DNA from: Neoroseomonas lacus
Lineage (GTDB): Bacteria; Pseudomonadota; Alphaproteobacteria; Acetobacterales; Acetobacteraceae
DNA: 64,000 nucleotides
NCBI RefSeq assembly: GCF_014644535.1
Contig: NZ_BMKW01000008.1
Coordinates: 246,679-310,678 of the forward strand
Direction of reading: 5' to 3'
Numbering within the stretch: the first letter of the stretch is position 1; every line of letters begins with the position of its first letter. Below are positions 42,469-51,181 of the stretch, piece by piece. The notes below the pieces were generated by a model, which was given only the letters and a program-made list of their open reading frames with translations, did no database searches and had not been told where the DNA came from. The position numbers were made by a program, and so were the translations under genes.

Positions 42469-42549
42469 TCAGCCCAGTAGGCCGAACACGTTCAGCAGGA
42501 TGATGACCGTGACCGGCACGCCAAGTACCCACAGGAAGATCGATCGCAT
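42469..42549 (-). CDS. 26-residue membrane peptide
   Basis: A very short frame whose product begins MRSIFLWVLGVPVTVIILL and ends NVFGLLG. It is a single hydrophobic helix with one Arg near the start, so the N terminus is probably cytoplasmic. The ribosome-binding site is excellent: GGAGGAG 6 bases before the ATG. Tiny proteins with the pattern LWLLGVP-x-x-VIIL are common in alphaproteobacteria according to my memory. Its function is unknown; it may bind a larger membrane complex or be a leader. It is downstream of serA on the same strand with 68 bases between. Confidence 0.7.
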   Translation of the reverse strand: MRSIFLWVLGVPVTVIILLNVFGLLG

Positions 42550-42617
42550 GGCATTCTCCTCCGCTGGACGACGCTGTCCCGGCGAATGAACGCGGCGATC
42601 GCGACAAAGGTTGCGCC

Positions 42618-43868
42618 TCAGCGACGCTCGTAGATCAGCCGCGCTCGGATGGTGCCCGGCAGGGCGCGGAATTCCTCGAGGATCGCCTGTGCGTCGCGCT
42701 TGGCTTCCTCGCTGTCGACCACGACATAACCGACCGACCCGGCCGTCTGGTAATACTGGCCGGAGATGTTCAGCCCGCGCTTGGCGAAGCTCTCGTTGAT
42801 GCGCGAGAGGATGCCCGGCGCGTCGCGATGCACATGCACCCAGCGCGCCCCGGTCGGCCGTGCGGGTAGTTCCACCTGCGGGAAGTTCACCGCGCCCATC
42901 GTCGCGCCGGTGTCGGAGAATTCGATCAGCTTGCGGCTGACCTCGTCGCCGATGCGCCACTGCGCCTCGCCGGTCGAACCGCCGATATGCGGCGTCAGGA
43001 TGACATTCGGCAGCCCCTGCAGCGGCGAGACGAAGGCCTCGCCATTGCGCGACGGCTCTACCGGGAATACGTCGATCGCCGCCCCCAGCAGATGCCCATC
43101 GCGCAGCCCATCGGCCAGCGCGTCGAGGTCCACCACCGTGCCGCGCGCGTTGTTGACGAACACCGCGCCCTTCTTCATCGCGCCGATCTCGGCCGCGCCG
43201 ATCATGTTCTTCGTGTCGGGCGTCTCGGGCACATGCACCGTGATCGCGTCCGACTCCGCCAGCAGCGCGTGCAGCGAGGTCATCGGCTGCGCATTGCCAT
43301 GCGGCAGCTTGCCGGTGCGGTCCCAGTAGATGACGCGCATGCCAAAGGCTTCGGCGAGCACCGACAGCTGGCTGCCGATATTCCCGTAGCCGACGATGCC
43401 GAGCGTCTTGCCGCGCACCTCCCAGGAATTCGCCGCCGACTTGTCCCACTCGCCACGATGCGCCGCGTTCGACTTGGGGAAGATGCCGCGCATCAGCATC
43501 ACGATCTCGCCGAGCGTCAGTTCGGCGACGGAGCGCGTGTTGGAAAACGGCGCATTGAACACCGGAATGCCGCGATGCGCCGCCGCTTCCAGATCCACCT
43601 GGTTGGTGCCGATGCAGAAGCAACCGATCGCGAAGAGCCGGTCGGCCGCTTCGAGCACCTCCGCCGTCACCTGGGTACGTGAGCGGATGCCCAGCACATG
43701 CACGCCCTTGATCGCCTTGATCAGCGCGGCACCCTCGAGCGCCTTCGGCTCGCGCTTGACCGTGGCGTAGCCGGCATGGGCGAGCTGCTCGATCGCGCTG
43801 TCCGAAATGCCTTCGAGCAGCAGGATGCGGATCTTTTCCTTGGGCAGGGACAGGCGGGTCGGGGACAT
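42618..43868 (-). CDS. serA: D-3-phosphoglycerate dehydrogenase
   Basis: A 416-residue enzyme that starts serine synthesis. The cofactor fold is KTLGIVGYGNIGSQLSVLAE. The catalytic residues lie in NNARGTVVD (Arg), IDVFPVEPS (Glu) and LTPHIGGSTGEAQ (His). The C-terminal 75 residues are an ACT domain (GARWVHVHRDAPGILSRIN), which in E. coli-type SerA binds serine for feedback inhibition. CFCIGTNQVDL and APFSNTRSVAEL are hallmarks of this short E. coli-like form, not the long form with an extra domain. The ATG at 43868 has a weak ribosome-binding site; an upstream extension lacks homology. Confidence 0.92.
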   Translation of the reverse strand: MSPTRLSLPKEKIRILLLEGISDSAIEQLAHAGYATVKREPKALEGAALIKAIKGVHVLGIRSRTQVTAEVLEAADRLFAIGCFCIGTNQVDLEAAAHRGIPVFNAPFSNTRSVAELTLGEIVMLMRGIFPKSNAAHRGEWDKSAANSWEVRGKTLGIVGYGNIGSQLSVLAEAFGMRVIYWDRTGKLPHGNAQPMTSLHALLAESDAITVHVPETPDTKNMIGAAEIGAMKKGAVFVNNARGTVVDLDALADGLRDGHLLGAAIDVFPVEPSRNGEAFVSPLQGLPNVILTPHIGGSTGEAQWRIGDEVSRKLIEFSDTGATMGAVNFPQVELPARPTGARWVHVHRDAPGILSRINESFAKRGLNISGQYYQTAGSVGYVVVDSEEAKRDAQAILEEFRALPGTIRARLIYERR

Positions 43869-44020
43869 CGTTATGCCGAAACAGGGGAGGGGGCGCGTTT
43901 CCTGCTCCCTTCGCGCCCGCGAGACAAGGGCGGGTGCCGATGGCGCACCTATTGCTTGGCTTCTTCCGGAGTCGGCATGGTGCAACACAGCGGCCGGACA
44001 CGCCGCGCGGGGATGCTTCG

Positions 44021-45205
44021 ATGGACGTCGCCTATCTTTCCGAATGGGCCAACCTGCTGCTGCGCTGGCTGCACCTGATCACCGGCATCGCCTGGATCGG
44101 CACGTCCTTCTACTTCATAGGCCTCGATAGTCAGCTCGACCCCGCGAAGGACGGCAATCCCCGCGTCGCCGGCGAGCAATGGTCCATCCATGGCGGCGGC
44201 TTCTACCACAAGCAGAAGTACCTCCTGGCGCCGGAGCGCCTGCCGGAGAAACTGCACTGGTTCAAATGGGAAGCCTATTGGACCTGGCTCAGCGGCTTCT
44301 CGCTGTTTGTCCTGATCTATTGGGGCCAGGCCTCGACCTATCTGGTCGACCCCGCGGTGCTCGACATGCCGGCCTGGCTCGCCGTGCTGCTGAGCGCCGC
44401 GCTGCTGGCCGGCGGCTGGGTCGGCTACGACCAGCTCTGCCGCTCGAAACTCGGGGAGAACGAGGCGCTGCTTGGCGCCATCGGCGCCGCCGCGCTGGCG
44501 GTCACCGCCTTCGTCTCCTGCCACCTGTTCGGCGGGCGCGGCGCCTTCCTGCAGGTCGGCGCGATGACCGGCACGATCATGGCGGCCAATGTCGCGATGG
44601 TCATCATCCCCGGCCAGAAGAAGATGGTCGCGGCGATGCAGAAGGGTGAGCTGCCCGACCCCAAATACGGCCGCTGGGGCAAGCAGCGCAGCGTGCACAA
44701 CACATATCTGACGCTGCCCGTCATCTTCATCATGATCTCGCCGCACTACCCGATGACCTTCCAGTCGCAGTGGAACTGGCTGGTGCTGCTGGCGATCGGC
44801 CTGTCCGGCGCGCTGGTGCGCCAGTATTTCGTGCTGCGGCAGAAGGGCGCCAACCCGGTCTGGCTGCCGGCGGCGGGTGCGGCGGTGGTTGCCCTGCTCA
44901 TCGTCACCGGTGCGCCCGAACGCGGCACCGGCAGCGCCGGCGAGGCGCCCGCCTTCGCCGAGGTGCAGACCATCGTCGCCTCGCGCTGCGTCGCCTGCCA
45001 CGCCGCGCGGCCGACCATGGATGGCTTCGCCGCCCCGCCCAAGGGCGTCATGATGGAAACGCCGCAGCAGATCCGCCGCTGGGCAGCCGGCCTGCGCCAG
45101 CAGGTGCAGACCGAGGCCATGCCCCCCGGCAACATGACCGAGATCACCCCCGAGGAACGCGCCAAGCTGGTCGCGTGGGTCGCCGCCGGCGCGCCGGCCG
45201 AGTGA
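44021..45205 (+). CDS. puuD: Urate hydroxylase (PuuD) with C-terminal cytochrome c domain
   Basis: A 394-residue inner-membrane protein. It starts AYLSEWANLLLRWLHLITGI and has about eight membrane segments, with conserved HGGGFYHKQKY and KWEAYWTWLSGF blocks of the PuuD/DUF989 family. The C terminus is a soluble cytochrome c domain: heme motif CVACH near residue 330 and the probable Met ligand in EAMPPGNMTE. It oxidises urate to 5-hydroxyisourate, passing electrons to the respiratory chain. uraH, which uses the product, lies at 47761 in the same orientation. The ATG at 44021 is chosen because a basic extension upstream has no homology. Confidence 0.9.
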   Translation: MDVAYLSEWANLLLRWLHLITGIAWIGTSFYFIGLDSQLDPAKDGNPRVAGEQWSIHGGGFYHKQKYLLAPERLPEKLHWFKWEAYWTWLSGFSLFVLIYWGQASTYLVDPAVLDMPAWLAVLLSAALLAGGWVGYDQLCRSKLGENEALLGAIGAAALAVTAFVSCHLFGGRGAFLQVGAMTGTIMAANVAMVIIPGQKKMVAAMQKGELPDPKYGRWGKQRSVHNTYLTLPVIFIMISPHYPMTFQSQWNWLVLLAIGLSGALVRQYFVLRQKGANPVWLPAAGAAVVALLIVTGAPERGTGSAGEAPAFAEVQTIVASRCVACHAARPTMDGFAAPPKGVMMETPQQIRRWAAGLRQQVQTEAMPPGNMTEITPEERAKLVAWVAAGAPAE

Positions 45206-45393
45206 GAGGCCCGTCGCGATCCACGTGCCTGAGGCCGGTATCGGCCCGCACCGCCCGGCATGGCGAGAGCAGGCTGGGCCCGGCTGCCGGCCCGGCTTTC
45301 TCAAGCGGCCTGCGGTCCTTCCACCTGCGGTTGCGCTGCCGCTGGCGTGACCTGTAGGAAGGCGAAACGACGCCGGCATTGGGGGAGCGAGTC
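45206..45393. other. Intergenic region, no gene seen
   Basis: These 188 bases between puuD and the first lipoprotein hold no supported gene. They may hold a promoter for the lipoprotein–barrel–uraH group, but no clear boxes are visible. Confidence 0.45.
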
Positions 45394-46092
45394 GTGCCGC
45401 GGTCCGCGATCATCCTTCTCGGTTGCCTGCTGCTCGGCTGCGCGTTGCCGCCCAATACCGCCCTGCGCGACTGGGCGCGTCTGGCCAGCGTGCTCGCCGA
45501 CCACCCCAGCGCCGCGGCTGCCCCCAACCCCGCCCAGCGCGACGGCCTGCTCGCCCAGCAGCAGGCGCTCGCCATCTATCTCTACGCCCTCTCGGTGCTG
45601 GCCACCGAGGAGAGCACCCTGACCTTCCGGCCCGAACCCTTCGCGCCACTGCCGTCGCGCGCCGCCGCCGCGGACCCCGCCGCCGGTCCGGCGGTGGCCG
45701 AGATCGGCCGCCTGCTCGCCGCCGCCCGTGCTGCCAACCTGCCCCCCGGGGCGCGTGCCCGGAGCGCCGGCTCCGCCACCGTCGTTGAGGATCTGCGCCT
45801 GCGCCCGCTGATCCGCGCGGCCGACGCGCCGGTGCAGATGCTGGTCGGCACGCTGTCCCGTGGCACGACCGGCCCGGAGGAAGAAACCTACCGCCAGGTG
45901 CTGGCCGCGATTGGCCAGGGCCATGCCATGCTCAAGGCCCAGGCGGGGGATATCCGGCAACGCGAGACGGCCCGCGACATCATGGCCCAGGAGGATCGCT
46001 TGCGCCGCCTCATGCTGATCCTCGCGCCCGACCCCGCGGTCGGATTGCGGCCCGACCCGGCCGGCCTCGTCGGCGCCGTGGTGCAACCGTGA
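45394..46092 (+). CDS. Lipoprotein of unknown function (paralogue 1)
   Basis: A 232-residue protein with a lipoprotein signal: PRSAIILLGCLLLGC, the lipobox LLGC giving a mature N-terminal Cys near residue 15. The rest is helical with ALRDWARLASVLADHP near the start and a C-terminal QEDRLRRLMLILAP helix. The following gene has the same pattern (AVRDWARTASLAADFP), so the two are diverged duplicates. The start is the GTG at 45394 with GGGGAG about 7 bases upstream. I do not recognise a function. It overlaps the next gene by GTGA and belongs to a unit that ends in uraH. Confidence 0.7.
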   Translation: MPRSAIILLGCLLLGCALPPNTALRDWARLASVLADHPSAAAAPNPAQRDGLLAQQQALAIYLYALSVLATEESTLTFRPEPFAPLPSRAAAADPAAGPAVAEIGRLLAAARAANLPPGARARSAGSATVVEDLRLRPLIRAADAPVQMLVGTLSRGTTGPEEETYRQVLAAIGQGHAMLKAQAGDIRQRETARDIMAQEDRLRRLMLILAPDPAVGLRPDPAGLVGAVVQP

Positions 46093-46745
46093 GGCGCCAC
46101 GTCGCCGTGCTGGCGGTGCTGCTGGCGGCCGCCTGCAACGCGCCGGACTACACCGCGGTGCGCGACTGGGCCCGCACCGCGAGCCTCGCCGCCGATTTCC
46201 CGGCCGGCCGCCTGCCGCCGCCCGCCTCGGCGGATGTGCGCGAGGGCGGCCTCGCGATGCGCGACGCGCTCGCGACCTACCTCACATCGCTGGCGCGCAT
46301 GGCCGATGACGGCGTGCTGCCCTACCCGGAAAACCCCTTCGTCGAGCTCGCTCCCCAGGCCGGCCGCGCCGGCACCGGCGGCGAACAGCCGGTCGCGGCC
46401 CTCGGCGCCTTCCTCCGGTTGGCGACGCGGCAGAACTGGCAGGCGCCGCGCCTGCGTGAGGCGATCACCCTCAACGACCCCTCGGTGCAGGCGCTGGCGC
46501 ATGCGCTGACGGCGGCGCTCGCCCGCAACGCCGACCCCGGCGAACCGCCCGCCATCGCCACCGCCCGCGCGCAATATGCCGGTATCATCACCCGCATCGG
46601 CGCCGACCACGCGCTGCTCGCCGCCCATGCCGACGACATCACCGATGAGGAGGTAGTGGAACTGATCCGTGCCGCCGAGGACCGCATGCGCCGCTCGGTG
46701 CTCGCGCTGCCGCGCCCGGCGATGCCGGCCGAGCCGCCACGCTGA
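46089..46745 (+). CDS. Lipoprotein of unknown function (paralogue 2)
   Basis: A 218-residue protein with signal MRRHVAVLAVLLAAAC, so a lipid-modified Cys near residue 16. The mature part shares with paralogue 1 the DYTAVRDWARTAS opening, a central ATYLTSLARMADDG helix (compare AIYLYALSVLATEE) and a C-terminal EDRMRRSVLAL helix. The GTG start overlaps the stop of paralogue 1 and the stop overlaps the ATG of the barrel gene (TGATG). The tight coupling suggests the three products work together at the outer membrane. Function unknown. Confidence 0.7.
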   Translation: MRRHVAVLAVLLAAACNAPDYTAVRDWARTASLAADFPAGRLPPPASADVREGGLAMRDALATYLTSLARMADDGVLPYPENPFVELAPQAGRAGTGGEQPVAALGAFLRLATRQNWQAPRLREAITLNDPSVQALAHALTAALARNADPGEPPAIATARAQYAGIITRIGADHALLAAHADDITDEEVVELIRAAEDRMRRSVLALPRPAMPAEPPR

Positions 46746-47752
46746 TGCGGCGGAGTTGCTTCGCCGGCCTGCTCGTCATCGCGCTGGCGGCGCTGCTGCC
46801 GGCCATCGCCGCCGCGCAAACCACCACCGACCAAGTCGATGGCCTGCTCGACCGCATCGACGCCATCCGCGCGCAGCTCGCCCCGCGCGGGTCGGGCGTG
46901 CTCGGGCTGATGGGCTACAACATGTCGCCTGACGGGTCGGCCAATGCGTTGGAGGTCGAACGCGGCAATGCCAAGACCGAGCTCGGTTCCTCGGTCATGC
47001 AGCTCGGCCAGTTTGGCGCCGGCTTCACCGTGTCGGAGAGCTTCCCGCTCTGGCTCGAAGGCTATGTGGGCTATGCGCGCTACGATCCGCGCGCGGTGTT
47101 CACCGATCTGCCGCCGCGGCAGCACCCGCTGCGCTGGAACAACCTCGCTGCGACGGTGGGCGTCGGGTACGACATCCGCTTAGCCGAATACCTCTGGCTG
47201 CGGCCGATCTTCAACGTGTCGGGCGGCTATGCCACGTCCGATTCCTCACTCTTCGCCAGCTTCATCGACTATCGCACCGGTCGCGAGGTCGCCGCGCTCA
47301 CCGACAAGCACGTCAATGTCTGGGGCATCGGCGGGTCGCTGATGCTGGCCTATTACGACCACCGCCCGTCGCGCGATATCGATGTCGAGCTACGCTACAC
47401 GCAGATCTATCTGCAGACCTTCGGCGACACGATCCGGGCGGCGCGCGGCACCGCCATGGCGCAGACGCTCGGCCTGTGGGCCCGTTATCGCTGGCCGACC
47501 GGCTGGGAGGCCTTCGGCCGGCCGGTGCGCTGGGTGCTGGATGGCTCCTTCAGCTACTATCTCGGAGACCAGGAATCGGCGCTCGGCTTCAGTTGGGCGG
47601 CCAAGGCCGGCGGCGGCATCGAGGTCGATGTCGGCCGCTACGAATTCGGCGCCGCCGGGCTCTATGTCTCGCGCATCCGTCTCGTTGCGCGTTATTTCCT
47701 CGGCGACAACAACGTCACCGGCACATCCGTCGGCATCGGCATCAGCTTCTGA
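46745..47752 (+). CDS. Outer-membrane beta-barrel protein (solitary autotransporter-like)
   Basis: A 335-residue protein with a signal peptide ending AAA-QT. A short helical stretch (VDGLLDRIDAIRAQLAP) is followed by a domain of alternating strands rich in Tyr, Trp and Gly: LWLEGYVGYARYDPRAVF, VGVGYDIRLAEYLWLRPIF, YLGDQESALGFSW. The last residue is Phe in VGIGISF, the C-terminal signal for BAM insertion. The layout fits solitary outer-membrane autotransporter-like barrels of about 12 strands. It is coupled to the two lipoprotein genes upstream and 8 bases before uraH. A transport or scaffold role is possible. Confidence 0.72.
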   Translation: MRRSCFAGLLVIALAALLPAIAAAQTTTDQVDGLLDRIDAIRAQLAPRGSGVLGLMGYNMSPDGSANALEVERGNAKTELGSSVMQLGQFGAGFTVSESFPLWLEGYVGYARYDPRAVFTDLPPRQHPLRWNNLAATVGVGYDIRLAEYLWLRPIFNVSGGYATSDSSLFASFIDYRTGREVAALTDKHVNVWGIGGSLMLAYYDHRPSRDIDVELRYTQIYLQTFGDTIRAARGTAMAQTLGLWARYRWPTGWEAFGRPVRWVLDGSFSYYLGDQESALGFSWAAKAGGGIEVDVGRYEFGAAGLYVSRIRLVARYFLGDNNVTGTSVGIGISF

Positions 47753-47760
47753 GGTCCCGC

Positions 47761-48123
47761 ATGGCAGGCACCGGCCCCGGCACGCTCTCGACCCATGTCC
47801 TCAACACCGCCGAGGGCATCCCCGCCGCCGGCGTGCGGGTCGAGCTGTGGCGCCTCGACCCCGACCCCGTACCGGTCAGCAGCACGCTGACCAACGACGA
47901 CGGCCGCACTGTCGACCCGCTGCTGCCACCGGGCGGCTTCCGCGCCGGGCGCTACGAACTGCGCTTTCATATCGGCGCCTATTTCACCGCGCGGGGCATC
48001 GCGCCGGAGCCGCTGTTCCTCGACGTGGTGGCGGTGAATTTCGGCATGGCGGACGGTGTCGGGCACTACCATGTGCCGCTGGCCTGCACGCCGTGGTCGT
48101 ATTCGACCTACCGGGGGTCGTGA
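47761..48123 (+). CDS. uraH: 5-hydroxyisourate hydrolase (transthyretin-like)
   Basis: A 120-residue HIU hydrolase, which opens the ring of 5-hydroxyisourate made by PuuD. It has all signature blocks: LSTHVLNTAEGIPAAGV at the start (catalytic His), an Arg in the GRYELRFHIGAYF region, and the C-terminal YHVPLACTPWSYSTYRGS ending in YRGS, which carries the other active-site residues. No signal peptide. The ATG at 47761 follows the barrel gene by 8 bases; the AGGTCCCGC before it is a weak ribosome site. It supports assignment of the region to purine breakdown. Confidence 0.95.
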   Translation: MAGTGPGTLSTHVLNTAEGIPAAGVRVELWRLDPDPVPVSSTLTNDDGRTVDPLLPPGGFRAGRYELRFHIGAYFTARGIAPEPLFLDVVAVNFGMADGVGHYHVPLACTPWSYSTYRGS

Positions 48124-48145
48124 CCCGGGGCGCAGGCCGAACCCG

Positions 48146-48665
48146 CTACAACAGAAACCATCCCGCCGCCGGCGCTGCGCCGCCGTGGATCTCGACGGCG
48201 AGCTCCGCCGTGCCATCGCCATCGACATCGCCCTCGGCCAGCTGCACCCCGTCCGCGAGCGCCGTAACCCGCAGATCCGCCGCCCCCGTCGCCCCGAAGG
48301 CCGCGCCGCCGATGAAGACGGATCCCTGATCGAGCGGTGCCACCGGGTCCGTGCCGATCAGCCGCAGGTCCAGCCGGTCGAAGCCGTCGGTCGCGTTGGA
48401 GGTGAAGTCCAGGATCACATCCCGCAGCCCCGGCGCGCCGTCCGAGGCGATGCTGATGCGGAACTGGTCCGCCCCGGCCCCGCCGATCAGCACGTCGTTG
48501 CCGCCCCGCCATTCAGGCTGCCCGGGCCGGCCAGGCCATACAGCGCATTGTTCGCCGCATTGCCGACCAAGCTGTTGTCCGGCGTATTGCCGAACCCCGT
48601 CAGCAGGGTCGGCCACGCCCGCCTCAGTGCCTCGAGGAGGTCAGCGTCCAGCTGGTCCCGGTCGT
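48146..48665 (-). pseudogene. RTX (hemolysin-type Ca-binding) protein remnant with a frameshift
   Basis: On the minus strand one frame reads TLLTGFGNTPDNSLVGNAAN then NALYGLAGPGSLNGG and stops. The next frame continues NDVLIGGAGADQFRIS, followed by a C-terminal domain ending GDVDGDGTAELAVEIHGG. Together they make a normal RTX nonapeptide and secretion-type C terminus. The frames would join if one G were restored in the GGGG run near 48505. There is no start codon or N-terminal domain before the first block, since it follows the DUF1501 stop by about 15 bases. It is therefore a decayed fragment, or a sequencing error combined with a lost 5' end. Confidence 0.65.
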
Positions 48666-48680
48666 CGCCCCGCCTTCCTC

Positions 48681-49880
48681 TCAGGCCCGCACCAGCCCGC
48701 TCGCCGGGCTCGCCGCATCGCTCCCCGGAAACGCCCGCGCCACCGCCTGCGCCGGCAGTTTCAGGTGGTCGCGCAGCAGCCCCTTGGCCAGCGAGCGGAA
48801 ATCCGTGGTCGGCGCCAGGTCGCGGTTCTGGAACAGCGCGCGTTCCGACAGCCCCGGCCAATCGCCACCGACGCGCCCACCCGCCACCGCGCCCCCGGCC
48901 AGGAAGGCGACGCCGCCCGTGCCATGGTCGGTGCCGCCGGTGCCGTTGATGCGCACGGTACGGCCGAATTCGGTCACCACCAGCACCGCCGTCCGGCGCC
49001 AATGCTGGCCCAACGCTTCCTTGAGCCCCCCCAGCCCGTCATCGAGCTGCGACAGCGGCCCGTTCAGTCGATTGACCTGCTGCGCATGGGTGTCCCACCC
49101 CGTCAGTTCGAAGGCGGCGACCCGCGGCCCGTCCGCCTGCGCCATCAACCGGCCGGCGGCCAGCGCCAGCGTCCGGAACGCGTCGCGCGCCGGCGGCCGG
49201 CCGCCGGCATCCTCGCCCAGGGTCGTCGCCGCATAGCCACGCGCGCTCAACCCTTCGGCGATGGCCGGGCCGGTGATCGGGTCGTGCTCGTTCAACGCGG
49301 CGATGCGCGCCATCAGGTCGGGGGAGGGCCGCCCGGCGCCACGCGGGGCATAGGTGCCGACATGAGTGGGCCCGCGCATCAGCAACGGCAGGTCGGTGCC
49401 GACCGCAAGCCCATTCGGCTGCGCCCCCGGCCGCGCCGGCACGGCCGAGAGCGCCCGGTTCAGCCAGCCACTCGCCAATCGCTGATCCGCGCCGGACTCC
49501 AGCAGGTCCTGCGCGTCGAAATGGCTGCGGGTACGCCAGTTGCCGGCCACCGCATGGATCACCATCGCCTCATTGGCCGCATACATCGCATGCAGCTGCG
49601 GCATGCGCGGATGCAGCCCGAAACGGCCGCCCAGGTCGAGCAGCCCGTTCTCCTGCCCCGGCTCGGGCAAGGCAAGGGCGCCGCGCAGCTCGCCGAAACC
49701 GGCCTCGCCATAGGGCTGCACGGCGAACAGCCCATCCAGCCCGCCGCGCAGCAGCACGATGGCAAGCCGGGCCTCGCCCGGCGCCTGGGCGAAGGCGACG
49801 CGCGCCCGCGGCAAGGTGATGGCCGCGCCAAGGCCGAGCAGGAAGCTGCGGCGGCGGAGGTCGGGCAGATGCATGGTCAT
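48681..49880 (-). CDS. DUF1501 family exported protein
   Basis: A 399-residue protein with a twin-arginine type signal (DLRRRSFLLGLGAAITLPRA). It opens with RLAIVLLRGGLDGLFAVQPY and has the sulfatase-like VVTEFGRTVRINGTGGTDHG, with the conserved His cluster near residue 310 that suggests metal binding. DUF1501 proteins occur in pairs with DUF1800 and are thought to be secreted or periplasmic enzymes of unknown reaction. The ATG at 49880 overlaps the DUF1800 stop (ATGA). The RTX remnant follows directly. Confidence 0.88.
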   Translation of the reverse strand: MTMHLPDLRRRSFLLGLGAAITLPRARVAFAQAPGEARLAIVLLRGGLDGLFAVQPYGEAGFGELRGALALPEPGQENGLLDLGGRFGLHPRMPQLHAMYAANEAMVIHAVAGNWRTRSHFDAQDLLESGADQRLASGWLNRALSAVPARPGAQPNGLAVGTDLPLLMRGPTHVGTYAPRGAGRPSPDLMARIAALNEHDPITGPAIAEGLSARGYAATTLGEDAGGRPPARDAFRTLALAAGRLMAQADGPRVAAFELTGWDTHAQQVNRLNGPLSQLDDGLGGLKEALGQHWRRTAVLVVTEFGRTVRINGTGGTDHGTGGVAFLAGGAVAGGRVGGDWPGLSERALFQNRDLAPTTDFRSLAKGLLRDHLKLPAQAVARAFPGSDAASPASGLVRA

Positions 49881-51181
49881 CGGCGTTGGAACTCCGGGCT
49901 GGTCAGCACAAGTGTCAGGGCCTCCCGCGCCGAGCCGGCCCGGGCGGTGGCGCGTAGCGTCTCGGGCTTGGTCAACGGGCCGAGCACCGCCTCGGCCAGA
50001 TCGCCGGCATCCCGCCCGGCGCCCCGCGCCGACAGGCCATTCGCGAGGTCGATGCGGCGAACCATCAATTCGGGCGAGGCCCAGGCGGCGGCGGTATCCG
50101 GAAAGCCGATCGGCGCCGGCGGCGACCACCAGGACTGCCCAAGGAACTGCGTCATGGCGAAAGCGCGCGCGGCGCTGTCGGCCGGCGCCTCGACGGCGCG
50201 CAACACGCTGATCAGGTAGTCCTGCGGGGCGCGCAGCTTGGTCAGCGGCGGGTCCCAGGCCTCCGGCATCGCCACCAGCGCGCGCGCCGCGGCACCGAGG
50301 TCGCCCCGCGTGTCCCGCAATACGCCATGGATCCGCTCGACCGCGGCCGGCGGCGGGTCATCGGCGACGAAGTGACGGACCAGCTTGGTCGCCAGGTGTC
50401 GATGCGTCTTTTCATGCTGGGCCAGCCAGGCCAGCGCCATGACGCCACCCTCCTGACCCTCGGGGAAGGTCTGGCCCATCAGGGTCTTGGGACCGGGTTC
50501 ATGCGCCTGGGGCCGGAAGATGAAGCCGAAGGGCTCGCGCGCGGCATTGATGGTCCAGCCGGTCAGGATCGCGGCGAAGCTGGTCACGTCGGCCTGCGTA
50601 TAGCCGGCGGCCGGGCTGACGGTGTGCAGTTCCAGGATCTCGCGCGCCAGGTTCTCGTTCAGCCCGCGCCCGCTGCGCCGGCCGATCGGGCTGTTCGGCC
50701 CGACCGAGCCGGAATTGTCGAGGTAGTCCAGCATGGCCGGATGCCGCGCCATGGCCAGCAGCATGTCCCCGAAGCGGCCGGTGACATGGGGCCGGATCGC
50801 TTCCCGCGCGTAGAGGCCGGCGTAATAGGGAACCTTGCGGCGGTCGACCGCCAGGTGGTTGGTCCAGAACGCCACCAGGCGTTCGCGGAAGCCCTGCTGG
50901 CCGCCGATCGCCAGGGCGAGGGCGGCGACGGCTTCCTCCCGCACGATGCGCCCCTGGTTCGGCCGGCCCACGCCGCCGGCGCGCACCCGCTCGGTATCCT
51001 CCAGCCGGGCAGCGAAGATGGCGGGCACCGTACTGGGTAGGTCGTCGGCCAACTCCGGGCCCGGCAGGCCGGGGGCCAGCTGCGAGTCGAGCCAAGCGAC
51101 CGGGTCGCCCGGAACGGGATCGGTTGGGCGTCGGCCCTGGGCGAAGCGAATGGCGGCGATGGCAGACTTGGCATCCATCAT
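49877..51181 (-). CDS. DUF1800 family protein
   Basis: A 434-residue protein of the DUF1800 family. It has LVAFWTNHLAVDRRK near residue 105, GLNENLAREILELHTVSP near 175, and TKLVRHFVADDPPPAAVERI near 265. No obvious signal peptide is seen. DUF1800 genes are almost always next to DUF1501, as here, with a 4-base overlap. The biochemical role is unknown. The start may be either of two adjacent ATGs (51181 or 51178). It is divergent from the EF-G gene with about 220 bases between. Confidence 0.88.
   Translation of the reverse strand: MMDAKSAIAAIRFAQGRRPTDPVPGDPVAWLDSQLAPGLPGPELADDLPSTVPAIFAARLEDTERVRAGGVGRPNQGRIVREEAVAALALAIGGQQGFRERLVAFWTNHLAVDRRKVPYYAGLYAREAIRPHVTGRFGDMLLAMARHPAMLDYLDNSGSVGPNSPIGRRSGRGLNENLAREILELHTVSPAAGYTQADVTSFAAILTGWTINAAREPFGFIFRPQAHEPGPKTLMGQTFPEGQEGGVMALAWLAQHEKTHRHLATKLVRHFVADDPPPAAVERIHGVLRDTRGDLGAAARALVAMPEAWDPPLTKLRAPQDYLISVLRAVEAPADSAARAFAMTQFLGQSWWSPPAPIGFPDTAAAWASPELMVRRIDLANGLSARGAGRDAGDLAEAVLGPLTKPETLRATARAGSAREALTLVLTSPEFQRR

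Noticed and set aside
42469..44001. 510-codon open frame on the serA strand whose last residues are the small membrane peptide
   Set aside because: Most of it is an out-of-frame reading of serA. Only the last 26 codons have their own ribosome site and a sensible product.
47382..48329. Open frame of 315 codons across the barrel gene and uraH
   Set aside because: Arg/Ser/Pro-rich shadow of two recognised genes in other frames.
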